NCBI GenBank assembly: GCA_041583135.1
Contig: JBFHGJ010000033.1
Span: forward strand, 1 to 51,961
Length of the DNA stretch: 51,961 nucleotides
From: JABSOG01 sp041583135
GTDB lineage: Bacteria > Pseudomonadota > Gammaproteobacteria > Enterobacterales > Alteromonadaceae
Reading direction: 5' to 3'
Shown: one piece after another, positions 16,979 through 25,033 of the stretch
Layout: every line of letters begins with the position of its first letter
Position numbering within the stretch: the first letter of the stretch is position 1
The notes under the pieces: model-generated
What the model was told of the DNA's origin: nothing
Databases searched by the model: none
The model's input: the letters and a program-made list of their open reading frames with translations, nothing else
Position numbers and translations under genes: made by a program

Positions 16979-18634
16979 CTAAGAATTAAGCTCGCCTTTT
17001 ACCTGCTTATAAAAAGCGATAAGGCTTGCCGTAGAGCTGTCGTGATGGCTGGTTGGCGCTTCACCTTCAAGCTCCTGTTGAATATTGGCAGCAAGACCCT
17101 TACCCAGCTCGACGCCCCATTGGTCAAACGAGCAGATTTGAAGCACGATGCCCTGCACAAAGATCTTATGCTCATATAGCGCAATTAGGTTACCTAGGGT
17201 ACGCGGGTCAATACGTTTGAGCAAGATGGTATTGGTTGGACGGTTACCCTTATGGACTTTGTGGGGTGCCAATTGATTGATATAAGCATCGGTGCGGCCT
17301 TTGGCCTTTAAGTCTTCTCTTACCTGTTCTTCATCAACCCCAGTCATCAAGGCTTGGGTTTGGGCAAAGAAGTTCGACATCAGGGTTTCATGGTGGCCTT
17401 TAACTGGTGTGACGCTGGCCACCGAACCGATAAAATCGGCAGGCACCACATTATTGCTTTGATGCAGGTATTGATAAAACGCATGTTGACCGTTAATACC
17501 CAACTCGCCCCAAATCGATGGCACCGTGGCATAATCGACCGGCTCGCCATTCCAGGTCACCGACTTACCGTTACTTTCCATCTCCGCTTGCTGTAAATAA
17601 GCAGAGAGCATATGTAAGGTTTGGTCATAGGGTAAAATCGCCTGAGATTGCGAACCTAAGAAAGTGCAGTTCCACACACTTAGCAAAGCCAAAATAGCCG
17701 GCGCATTGTTCTCAAGCGGCGTTTGACGAAAATGACAGTCCATTTCATAGGCGCCCTCAAGCAACTCGACAAACTTATCGAAGCCCAGATCCAGCGCTAT
17801 CGGTAAACCGATGGCAGACCACAGTGAATAACGACCGCCGACCCAATCCCACATTTTAAAGATATTGTCAGGGGCGATACCGAACTTAATGGCATTGTCG
17901 CTGTTGGCGGTGACCGCAACAAAGTGCTTGGCCACGGCTTTTTGATCAAACGACGAAGACACCAACCAATTCATCGCCGTACGGGCATTGGTCATGGTCT
18001 CAGTGGTGGTGAAGGTTTTGCTGGACACCACAAACAATACGTTTTGCGGATTAAGTGGGCTTAATACCTCGGCGATCTGCGCGCCATCGACGTTCGAGAC
18101 ATAATGCACCGCCACACTATTGTCGCTGTATCGTTTAAGTGCTTCAGTAACCATTTGAGGCCCTAAGTTAGACCCGCCGACACCAATATTGACGATATCG
18201 GTGATGCGCTTACCCGAATAGCCCTTCCATAGCCCCTGCCGCACCTTATCGACAAAGCCTTTCATCGCTGCTAATTCCAACTTCACTTGGGCAGCAACAT
18301 CTTCGCCATCGACCACCAGCGGCTGACCTGAGCGGTCACGCAACAACGTATGCAATACTGCCCGCTCTTCGGTGAAATTGATTTTCTCACCAGCAAACAT
18401 CTTATCGCGCCACTTCTCTACCTCGACATCCTTGGCCAACTGAATCAGCAAACCCATGGTGTCTTTGTTGATCAGGTTTTTCGAGTAATCGAGCAGCAAT
18501 CTTGGCAACTCGATAGAGAAGCGTTCAAACCTGCCGGCATCTTGGTCAAACAAGGTTTTCATATGACATGTCTGCATTTGCGCTGCATGTTGCTGTAACT
18601 GCTGCCATACCGGCAGTTCGGTGCGATTGGTCAT
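16979..18634 (-). CDS. pgi: Glucose-6-phosphate isomerase
   Basis: The 551-residue enzyme interconverts glucose-6-P and fructose-6-P. Both family signatures are visible: D-W-V-G-G-R-Y-S-L-W-S-A-I-G-L-P-I in the middle and F-D-Q-W-G-V-E-L-G-K-G near the C-terminus. V-G-G-S-N-L-G-P and S-K-T-F-T-T-T-E-T bind the phosphate. Length is normal. Its place beside the nag genes fits, since fructose-6-P is the end product of NagB. It is divergent from nagR. The shared upstream region contains NagR-like sites, and one palindrome with conserved arms (TGACA TTAC TGTCA) lies 138 bp before the start. A strong terminator isolates it from the receptor gene. Confidence 0.97.
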   Translation of the reverse strand: MTNRTELPVWQQLQQHAAQMQTCHMKTLFDQDAGRFERFSIELPRLLLDYSKNLINKDTMGLLIQLAKDVEVEKWRDKMFAGEKINFTEERAVLHTLLRDRSGQPLVVDGEDVAAQVKLELAAMKGFVDKVRQGLWKGYSGKRITDIVNIGVGGSNLGPQMVTEALKRYSDNSVAVHYVSNVDGAQIAEVLSPLNPQNVLFVVSSKTFTTTETMTNARTAMNWLVSSSFDQKAVAKHFVAVTANSDNAIKFGIAPDNIFKMWDWVGGRYSLWSAIGLPIALDLGFDKFVELLEGAYEMDCHFRQTPLENNAPAILALLSVWNCTFLGSQSQAILPYDQTLHMLSAYLQQAEMESNGKSVTWNGEPVDYATVPSIWGELGINGQHAFYQYLHQSNNVVPADFIGSVASVTPVKGHHETLMSNFFAQTQALMTGVDEEQVREDLKAKGRTDAYINQLAPHKVHKGNRPTNTILLKRIDPRTLGNLIALYEHKIFVQGIVLQICSFDQWGVELGKGLAANIQQELEGEAPTSHHDSSTASLIAFYKQVKGELNS

Positions 18635-18771
18635 GGTTTATCTCTTATCTGGTTACATAGTCAATCGGTCAGACTTCACTTCGACTGTAGGTCAATACAA
18701 GCCTTTTGCCAATATTCCACCTCGGCTCAAGCATATCATCACTGTAGCCTGAGTTAAGGTTATTTAAAACC

Positions 18772-18785
18772 TGACATTACTGTCA
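18772..18785. promoter_or_regulatory. NagR-like palindrome with altered centre, upstream of pgi
   Basis: TGACATTACTGTCA keeps the TGACA and TGTCA arms at the same spacing as the operators but lacks the central CG that LacI-family proteins usually intercalate. It may be a weak site or chance. Confidence 0.35.
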
Positions 18786-18866
18786 ACTTTAAAACATACG
18801 ATTGCAACGTTCATAATGGCACAGTGGCCTTGAACGTTGGCAGTTCAAACTCACACTAACGCCAAA

Positions 18867-18880
18867 TGACAACGCTGTCA
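18867..18880. promoter_or_regulatory. Candidate NagR operator between pgi and nagR
   Basis: TGACAACGCTGTCA matches the deduced consensus TGACARCGYTGTCA in full. It lies 195 bp before nagR and 233 bp before pgi, so it could serve either gene or both. Confidence 0.75.
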
Positions 18881-18947
18881 ATTCTAATTTAAATCAAATG
18901 TTAGCAACAATAAAACGCTTAATTCTAAGGATATAAGCGATAGTAGT

Positions 18948-19005
18948 TGCTAGCGTTGTCATAAATCTCTATGCTTTGGCGAGATAAAAAACAATAACGC
19001 TGTCA
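18948..19005. promoter_or_regulatory. Two partial NagR half-sites before nagR
   Basis: TGCTAGCGTTGTCA (18948-18961, 12 of 14 matches to the consensus) and CAATAACGCTGTCA (18992-19005, 11 of 14) keep the right arm and centre. With the full site at 18867 they suggest autoregulation of nagR through a cluster of sites. The remaining parts of 18635-19074 show no gene. Confidence 0.45.
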
Positions 19006-19074
19006 GTGTTGTGCAACCACTTGTTGCAGTTGCAATATGACGCGGTTTTGCGATTGAGGAATGTTTAAAACAAG

Positions 19075-20103
19075 ATGAAAGTGACCATCAATGATGTGGC
19101 CAAAAAAGCGGCTGTTTCGATCAAAACCGTTTCGCGGGTGATCAACAAAGAAGCGTCAGTGCGTCAAGCCACCCGAGACAAAGTAGAACAGGCCATTTTA
19201 GAGCTGAACTATCAACCCAATTTAGCGGCTCGCTCGCTGGCGGGTACCAAGTCGTACAACATTGCTTTTATCTATGACAATCCCAACGCCTACTATGTAA
19301 TCGACATGCAAAACGGTATTTTGCAAGAGTGTAAAAAACAAGGCTATGAATTGCTAATTCATCCGTGCAATGCAAAATCGGCCAATATCAAAGACGAATT
19401 GACCACCATGGTCAATCAATCAAGAGTCGCAGGCATAGTGATGACACCACCGTTTTCCGAGATGCCGGAAATTGTTGAGCCATTAAGCCAGATGGGCGTG
19501 CAGATCATTCGTATCGTCTCAGGCAAAGAGCAGCCAGATGACCTCTCGCCTTGTGTCATGATTGACGACAAAGAAGCGGCAAAAAACGTCACTCAGCATT
19601 TGATTGACTTAGGCCACAGCTGCATTGGCTTTTTAAACGGCGGTATGGAACATCGCTCATCCTACGAGCGTTTAGAGGGTTATAAAGCAGCCCTTGAATC
19701 AAACGGCATTGAAGTCCGTCAATCGCTGATAGTTCCTGGCGAGTACTCTTTTGAATCGGGCGTTGAAGGCGCCAACCGTTTACTTGAAGCTGAACAAAAG
19801 CCCACTGCCATTTTCGCCTGTAACGACGAAATTGCCGCTGGCGCCCTATTTGCTGCAAGGCTTAAAAACATCGCCATCCCCAATCAACTTTCGATAATCG
19901 GCTTTGAAGACAGCCCATTTTCACGCCAGACCTGGCCAAAACTCTCAACAGCCCACCAGCCCAACCAAACCATTGCTCAGCACGCTGCCGCCCTACTTAT
20001 CGCAGCCACCCGCGCTCAGCAAAGCCCAGAGCAAAGCGAACGCTTTATCCCCGAACTGGTTGTCAGAGACTCAACCGGCCGCTACGACTGCTCCACCCAA
20101 TAA
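19075..20103 (+). CDS. nagR: LacI-family transcriptional regulator, probable NagR
   Basis: The 342-residue protein has an N-terminal LacI helix-turn-helix (residues 2-25, I-N-D-V-A-K-K-A-A-V-S-I-K-T-V-S-R-V-I). Y-Q-P-N-L-A-A-R-S-L-A-G (about 49-60) is the hinge helix that inserts into a central CG. The periplasmic-binding-protein-like effector domain ends with C-N-D-E-I-A-A-G-A and S-I-I-G-F-E-D-S-P-F, typical of the family. Its location at the end of the nag cluster, and the matching palindromes in front of nagK, the receptor and its own gene, make it the GlcNAc-pathway repressor by inference. The effector in related systems is thought to be GlcNAc-6-P or GlcNAc. The stop is followed within 3 bases by a palindromic repeat. 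Confidence 0.88.
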   Translation: MKVTINDVAKKAAVSIKTVSRVINKEASVRQATRDKVEQAILELNYQPNLAARSLAGTKSYNIAFIYDNPNAYYVIDMQNGILQECKKQGYELLIHPCNAKSANIKDELTTMVNQSRVAGIVMTPPFSEMPEIVEPLSQMGVQIIRIVSGKEQPDDLSPCVMIDDKEAAKNVTQHLIDLGHSCIGFLNGGMEHRSSYERLEGYKAALESNGIEVRQSLIVPGEYSFESGVEGANRLLEAEQKPTAIFACNDEIAAGALFAARLKNIAIPNQLSIIGFEDSPFSRQTWPKLSTAHQPNQTIAQHAAALLIAATRAQQSPEQSERFIPELVVRDSTGRYDCSTQ

Positions 20104-20104
20104 C

Positions 20105-20194
20105 AAGTGTCAGACACTAAAAATAAAGGTACACCCTTTAAGAACAGTGGGTTGCGGTAAGCAGCGGCGAATAGCCGATTGGTGTCTGACACCT
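20105..20194. repeat. Inverted pair of GTGTCWGACAC repeats between convergent genes, locus 2
   Basis: AAGTGTCAGACACT (20105-20118) and GGTGTCTGACACCT (20181-20194) are inverted copies of the same core, with the outer ends 90 bp apart. They exactly fill the space between the nagR stop (20103) and the GNAT stop (20198). The arms can pair with each other, so the unit could act as a bidirectional transcription end. The layout is that of a REPIN-like doublet. Confidence 0.7.
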
Positions 20195-20197
20195 AAA

Positions 20198-20734
20198 TTA
20201 TAGGTCCAACTGGTAATAAACCACGTCAAGGTCGCCAAGTGGGTCTTTGTGTAAGGTGCGTTCAACAAAGCGCATACCGAGCTTTTTCATGATGTTCATT
20301 GACCCTTCATTGCCTTCTAACGCCAATGCGGCAAAGCGTTTATAGCCTTTTTGTTGATGCAGGGCATCCATCACGGCTTTTGCCGCTTCTGTACCATAAC
20401 CTTTGCCCCATGAACTTTGCTTAAAGCGCCAACCCAGCTCTAGGTTATCCCATTGGGTATTGTCGTTGAAAAAGTCCATGGGTCTAACTAAGATCCAGCC
20501 GATAAATTCATTGCTGTCAGTGATATACACTTTGTACAGACCCCAGCCTTTTTCCGGATCACGGTAAGTTTTCATCCGTGGGATCATCACCTGTTCAATA
20601 TCTTCCATGCTAGAGATCTTGCCACCATTGATATAGCGCATCACCTCAGGATCTTGGTCCAATTCCCACATCAGTTGTGCGTCTGTCTCATCCATCAGCG
20701 CAATTGATAGTCTCTCGGTATTTTCTATGATCAT
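20198..20734 (-). CDS. GNAT-family N-acetyltransferase (RimJ/RimL-like)
   Basis: The 178-residue protein has the Acetyltransf_3 pattern. It begins with T-E-R-L-S-I-A-L-M, has a central G-W-I-L-V-R-P beta strand and an acetyl-CoA pyrophosphate loop (W-G-K-G-Y-G-T-E-A). The closing segment is N-x-x-S-M-N-I-M-K-K-L-G-M-R-F-V, where side-chain recognition helices end in this family. Known members acetylate N-termini of ribosomal proteins or small molecules; the substrate here is unknown. It is a single gene, convergent with nagR. Confidence 0.8.
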   Translation of the reverse strand: MIIENTERLSIALMDETDAQLMWELDQDPEVMRYINGGKISSMEDIEQVMIPRMKTYRDPEKGWGLYKVYITDSNEFIGWILVRPMDFFNDNTQWDNLELGWRFKQSSWGKGYGTEAAKAVMDALHQQKGYKRFAALALEGNEGSMNIMKKLGMRFVERTLHKDPLGDLDVVYYQLDL

Positions 20735-20903
20735 TGTCGTCTCCGTAATTACCTATGATAACCTCTAAAGTAGGCGTAGAAGCGCCAGCCAAAAGGCGCA
20801 AGAGCATAGCATAAAAGACCACAATAAAGCTCGGTGCGTCGCTTTAAAATTTGCAAGATAACGTGTCATAATCCAAGCTCACGCATTCATTAACCAACTA
20901 TTC

Positions 20904-21503
20904 ATGATCAGCAGAAGAAAATTTATTATCGGCATGTCCATTGGGCTAAGCACCGTATTGCTGCCCGGTCAAAGCTATGCTTTGGTGTGGCTTGGTACAT
21001 TCGGCAAGATACTCGGCAGTGTAGTGAAGGTCGCCGGATATGCCTCAAGAGGTTCGCGGCACGCCACTTCAGGTATGAGAGCCAGCAACTATTATCAAAA
21101 GGTGAGAACGCCTACCTACAGAAATATTGCAGCCATAAGTTACACCGACAGAAGAATCAAACTCAGTGATCATGAAAAAAACTATATCAACAAAGGCGTT
21201 CGCGAAGGTGCCAATGAACATTTGGCTTATCTATTACCCCGAGACAAACAAATGGTAATTGAAAATACGGAGCGATTAGTCAACGCAGCGCAAAACATTG
21301 GCGATATCGGTGCACTAGCCGATTATTGTGCAAAATATGACAATCCTCAGGGGGTGGTTTATTTTGCCGCGAGGGCAGAGCTTAGACACAACCTAAAGCT
21401 CAAAACGCAGATAGATCAGCTAGTTGCCAATACCAATCTAATATTCGCCAAACTCAATCGTGATCTCGAGTACGAAGAGCAACGCCAATCAAGGATTTTA
21501 TAG
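20904..21503 (+). CDS. Unknown exported protein with a twin-arginine signal
   Basis: I do not recognise the family. The 199-residue protein starts M-I-S-R-R-K-F-I-I-G, a good Tat motif (S-R-R-x-F-I), followed by a hydrophobic stretch and a possible cleavage site S-Y-A at about residue 26. A glycine-rich hydrophobic segment follows (about 31-50). The rest is hydrophilic and probably helical, with many charged residues and a basic/acidic C-terminus (E-Y-E-E-Q-R-Q-S-R). No cofactor-binding motif is visible to explain Tat export. It stands alone between a GNAT gene and a degenerate repeat pair. Confidence 0.6.
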   Translation: MISRRKFIIGMSIGLSTVLLPGQSYALVWLGTFGKILGSVVKVAGYASRGSRHATSGMRASNYYQKVRTPTYRNIAAISYTDRRIKLSDHEKNYINKGVREGANEHLAYLLPRDKQMVIENTERLVNAAQNIGDIGALADYCAKYDNPQGVVYFAARAELRHNLKLKTQIDQLVANTNLIFAKLNRDLEYEEQRQSRIL

Positions 21504-21589
21504 ATGCGCAGCTCCCCGACTAACAGAGCCTGACTAACGAGATAGCTCAACTGAAAGACCAAAGCAACCAATCAAAACGAAATCAATTT

Positions 21590-21627
21590 AGTGTCAGGCC
21601 CTTAAGCTTGGTTCGGTGTCTGATCCT
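21590..21627. repeat. Degenerate inverted repeat pair, locus 3
   Basis: AGTGTCAGGCCCTTAAG and CGGTGTCTGATCCTGTAA (cores at 21591-21598 and 21616-21623) are decayed copies of the GTGTCAGAC and GTGTCTGAC arms found at three other loci. They lie between the Tat-signal protein gene and the stop of the regulator gene. Confidence 0.5.
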
Positions 21628-21646
21628 GTAAATTTTGTAAGCGGCT

Positions 21647-23149
21647 TTAAGCGTAACAGCTTGGCTTTCTTGGGCATACGGTCCCCCGAGAGCAAATCAA
21701 TCTCACTTCGTTGTCGATGCCTTGATTTATCCAGTCAATGTGCAATATTCGGGCAACACTTTGTAGCTGAGCTTTAATCGCTTGAGGCACTTTTGCCGTG
21801 CCACCATGAGCAACGCAGGCTTGTTTGAGTGCGCTGGCAATTTCATGGGAGTCTTTGCCCTGGGCATCAATCGCAGGATTTAAATCAATACCGGCGCACA
21901 ATACGTGCTTGGTGCCAGTCAAATCTTCAACTTTGACCGAAGTGCAACAGTAAATACGTGGCTCGTCACCCACATTGAGTATCGACAACTGAGCAGCATT
22001 GCTATCGTTGTCGGTATTGATCATGCGAAATACCGCCCAGTGCTGACAGGGATCTTCAACCATACGCATATTTCCCCATGGCAAAGGGATGCCGTTGCCA
22101 CGATACACCGCTTTAAGTTTACCCGGCGCATAGGCATCAAAATAATGCCAATGGGGATAAGGCGATACAGCGGTCATACGCCGCATAGCAACAGATTCAG
22201 ACACCTGCGCCACTTTCGCGACTTCCAATGAATATTCATGGCTGTTGAGCAGTTGCCTAAAAGGTACCTTAGGACATAACAGTGCTCCGGCAAAGAAGCT
22301 ACATTCAAAATCACGCCAAGCATACAGAATGTCCTTTGGATCAACCATCGAAGTCGTTGCCGCCACCACATCTCGAGACTGCCAGCTATCTCCTGCCATC
22401 ATCACACTTTTCATGCCGTCCTTACTGTGCAACACACAATGACCGATATGCACCGCCAAGTCGTACTTCAACCGCAACGGCTGGGTTTTTAAGATCTGAT
22501 TGACATAAATGGTGCCCGGTGGCTTAAAGTATGAGGTCACAATGCGTTTTTCACTGAGTCCCATCTCCTTAATGGCGCTTGCAGAGAGTTTTTTAAACCA
22601 TTCAATGTGCAGTCCCAAATCAGCGAGAATGTCAAAAATGTCTTCTATGGTCAGCGGTAGCCGTTTTTGCCCAATATCTTCTGCCGCCCGTTCAATGTCG
22701 GGAAAGTGATTTTGATGATGTTCTTGGTGTGCGCGGATCAAAAGATGGGCAAATTGTCGTCCGCTTGTGCCGGTTTGTGAGAGCAATTCGGGGATGGCGA
22801 TTTGTAAAATTTCATTGGAAAATAAAAAACTTGGCTCTAATGCCATACCGCTTATCCCACCACGAGAGCCTTTAACCGGTATGATCTCCGGTTCTTCTGG
22901 CATCCCATCCAAAAACCAACCTACCGATTTATCAAACACCTGTGCGATCACTTCAAGCATTGCTTCACTGGGTACTCGCTTGCCCCTTTCTATCATCGAT
23001 AGATATGAAACAGAGGGCGCAGCTTCGGCATCGACTTTTACGCAACGGGAAGATAAATCCTCCATGGTCAAATGATTACGCTTGCGTAAATTACGTATTT
23101 TGGTACCAAGAAAATGTGACTGGCGGATCAGACTTTTTTTACTCTTCAT
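21647..23149 (-). CDS. XRE-family regulator of the RamB/ScfR type, probable glyoxylate-shunt regulator
   Basis: The 500-residue protein has an N-terminal HTH (about 13-80, with L-T-M-E-D-L-S-S-R and S-Y-L-S-M-I-E-R-G-K-R-V-P-S). A long effector part includes an ImmA/IrrE-like region. There the usual zinc motif (H-E-L-G-H) reads V-H-I-G-H in L-A-V-H-I-G-H-C-V-L-H, so peptidase activity is unlikely. The C-terminal 120 residues hold several cysteines (Y-C-C-T-S, I-C-S-R-G-T-V-C, K-P-S-C). The layout matches short-chain-fatty-acid regulators such as RamB and ScfR, which control aceA and aceB in other bacteria. It is divergent from the glyoxylate-shunt genes with repeated palindromes between them. 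The regulatory role is inference. Confidence 0.75.
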   Translation of the reverse strand: MKSKKSLIRQSHFLGTKIRNLRKRNHLTMEDLSSRCVKVDAEAAPSVSYLSMIERGKRVPSEAMLEVIAQVFDKSVGWFLDGMPEEPEIIPVKGSRGGISGMALEPSFLFSNEILQIAIPELLSQTGTSGRQFAHLLIRAHQEHHQNHFPDIERAAEDIGQKRLPLTIEDIFDILADLGLHIEWFKKLSASAIKEMGLSEKRIVTSYFKPPGTIYVNQILKTQPLRLKYDLAVHIGHCVLHSKDGMKSVMMAGDSWQSRDVVAATTSMVDPKDILYAWRDFECSFFAGALLCPKVPFRQLLNSHEYSLEVAKVAQVSESVAMRRMTAVSPYPHWHYFDAYAPGKLKAVYRGNGIPLPWGNMRMVEDPCQHWAVFRMINTDNDSNAAQLSILNVGDEPRIYCCTSVKVEDLTGTKHVLCAGIDLNPAIDAQGKDSHEIASALKQACVAHGGTAKVPQAIKAQLQSVARILHIDWINQGIDNEVRLICSRGTVCPRKPSCYA

Positions 23150-23151
23150 TT

Positions 23152-23203
23152 TGTAAAATTTACACTGTGAAATTTTTATTGTGAAATTCTAGTGAAATTT
23201 CAC
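23152..23203. promoter_or_regulatory. Cluster of TGTGAAATT/GTGAAATTTCAC repeats in the divergent regulator/aceB promoter
   Basis: TGTAAAATTTACA (23152-23164), GTGAAATT (23167-23174), GTGAAATT (23181-23188) and the perfect 12-bp palindrome GTGAAATTTCAC (23192-23203) lie between the two divergent starts. The first begins 3 bases from the regulator ATG. Their similarity and clustering suggest operator sites of the adjacent regulator, controlling both itself and aceB. Confidence 0.55.
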
Positions 23204-23309
23204 ATACACTGCAAATAACTCAGCGAGGCAATTGCGCCAAGCCGCCGTGAACAACAAAAGACCCAAACAACAACGACAACTCACTGACATCAGTTGAAGG
23301 AAAAGAGCC

Positions 23310-24977
23310 ATGACGACAACATTGACCAAAACCGGCCTTATCGATAAAAAGTTCTTTGATTTTGTCAACACTCAAGTACTAGCGCCTTTGCACTTGGACC
23401 CAAGCAAATTTTGGCAGCAGCTTGATGAACTTTTTACGACCTACGCCCCAGTGAATCAGCAGTTGCTTGATACCCGCATTAAGCTCAAGCAAAAGCTGGT
23501 TTCTTGGCAAGTCAGTCATCCTCACACCCGTGCCGATGTCAAAAACTGTAACGGCTATCTCAAAGAGATCGGTTTTTTGGCCGACGAAGGCCCCGACTTT
23601 CACCTTAAAACCGAAAACGTCGATAAAGAGCTGACCGAACTGGCCGGACCGCAACTGATAGTACCGGCTAAAGATGCCCGGGTTGCACTCAATGCCACCA
23701 ATGCCCGCTGGGGCAGTCTGTACGATGCACTGTACGGCACCGACGTCATCGCACAAACCGCAGGGCTTAAAATCGCCCACAAGCACAACCAAGCAAGAGG
23801 CAAAAAGGTCATTGAATTTGCTAAACAATTTCTTGACGAAACGTTCCCTCTAAGCCAAGGCTCCCATCAGGATGTCACCAGCTACCTCGTCTATTACCAC
23901 CAGCTGCTGGCCATGTTTGACGATGGCACCACCACCGGACTTAAAAACCCTTCTCAATTTGTCGCCCTGAGTGGTCACAAGGAGCAACCGAGCGATATCG
24001 TATTAAAAAACAATGGCCTACATGTGGTGCTAGAGATAAACCGCCACGGCAAAAACGGCTGTCGTGATCTTGCTGGTATCAACGACATTCAACTCGAATC
24101 GGCGCTGACGACCATCATGGATCTCGCTGCGGGCAATCTCAGCACACAACAGAAGATGCAAAGCTACCAAAACTGGCTTGGGCTGATGCAAGGCACTTTA
24201 TATGCCGAATTCGATAAAAACGGCCAACAGATTGAACGCAAATTGGTGCAGGACAAACGCTTCACCGGCAAAGGTGGCGACGACTACCTACTACACGGTA
24301 AAACTTTATTGGTCGCCCGCAATGCCGGGCTTGAATCCACCACCGCGTTGATGCAGGACAGTCAAGGCAATAATCTGCCTGAGGGCATTTTAGATACCGT
24401 GATGACGGCGCTTATGGCCAAACTAGAGCGCATCGGCAACAGTCGAATGGGCAGTATCTATATCATCAAACCACAGCTGCAAGGCCCACAAGAGGTAGCA
24501 TTTACCTGCCAACTGTTCGGCGCCGTCGAACAATTGCTTGAGCTGCCTCCCAACAGCCTAAAACTGGGCCTAATGGACGATTCACCAAGAACCACCATCA
24601 ATCTCAAAGAATGTATCCGTCAAGCCGATGAGCGCTTGTTTTTGCTCAACACCGAACTGTCGTTGCGCATGGGCGAACAGCAAAGACTGTATGACAACTG
24701 GAATCTTCAAATCGGCGTTGCCTGCGGCCTATCCGGCAAGGCCCAAATCGGCCGCGGCATGTGGTCTGACAAAGTCCATATGGCCAAAATGCTCGAACAC
24801 AAAATTAAAGATGTGCAAAGCGGCGCCAACTGCGCTTGGGTGCCTAGCCCCAGTGCCGCCACCTTACATGCTTTGCACTATCACAAGGTCAACCCGTTTT
24901 TAGTGCGCAGCCAATCAAAGCCACTAAAGACAACACCCACAGAGCAGCTCAATCACATGGCGCTGCTACACATTTGA
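23310..24977 (+). CDS. aceB: Malate synthase G-like protein lacking catalytic parts
   Basis: By position this is aceB, 56 bp before isocitrate lyase, but the sequence is of the G type (glcB), not the A type. Shared segments include L-A-G-P-Q-L-I-V-P-A, A-T-N-A-R-W-G-S-L-Y-D-A-L-Y-G-T-D, Y-I-I-K-P-Q-L-Q-G-P-Q-E-V-A-F and W-V-P-S-P-S-A-A-T-L-H-A-L-H-Y-H. Malate synthase G is about 720 residues; this is 555 and ends soon after A-L-H-Y-H. The C-terminal domain that carries the catalytic base (Asp631 in E. coli, from memory) is therefore absent. C-E-D-S-V-A-A-V-D-A is replaced by M-D-L-A-A-G-N-L-S-T. M-D-E-E-R-R-T reads M422-D-D-S-P-R-T. N-T-G-F-L-D-R-T-G reads N447-T-E-L-S-L-R-M-G, losing the Mg ligand Asp455, and about 20 residues are deleted after it. 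There is no stop or frameshift. It may be catalytically dead and serve another role, or be a divergent enzyme. Confidence 0.75.
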   Translation: MTTTLTKTGLIDKKFFDFVNTQVLAPLHLDPSKFWQQLDELFTTYAPVNQQLLDTRIKLKQKLVSWQVSHPHTRADVKNCNGYLKEIGFLADEGPDFHLKTENVDKELTELAGPQLIVPAKDARVALNATNARWGSLYDALYGTDVIAQTAGLKIAHKHNQARGKKVIEFAKQFLDETFPLSQGSHQDVTSYLVYYHQLLAMFDDGTTTGLKNPSQFVALSGHKEQPSDIVLKNNGLHVVLEINRHGKNGCRDLAGINDIQLESALTTIMDLAAGNLSTQQKMQSYQNWLGLMQGTLYAEFDKNGQQIERKLVQDKRFTGKGGDDYLLHGKTLLVARNAGLESTTALMQDSQGNNLPEGILDTVMTALMAKLERIGNSRMGSIYIIKPQLQGPQEVAFTCQLFGAVEQLLELPPNSLKLGLMDDSPRTTINLKECIRQADERLFLLNTELSLRMGEQQRLYDNWNLQIGVACGLSGKAQIGRGMWSDKVHMAKMLEHKIKDVQSGANCAWVPSPSAATLHALHYHKVNPFLVRSQSKPLKTTPTEQLNHMALLHI

Positions 24978-25033
24978 ACGACACGCTTTGCGCGAGAACA
25001 ACAAAAATCCGTTTTTAACTTTAGGAATTAACC

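Noticed and set aside
23379..23828. 149-codon minus-strand frame opposite the malate-synthase-like gene
   Set aside because: It is a shadow of the coding strand with no ribosome binding site or recognisable domain.
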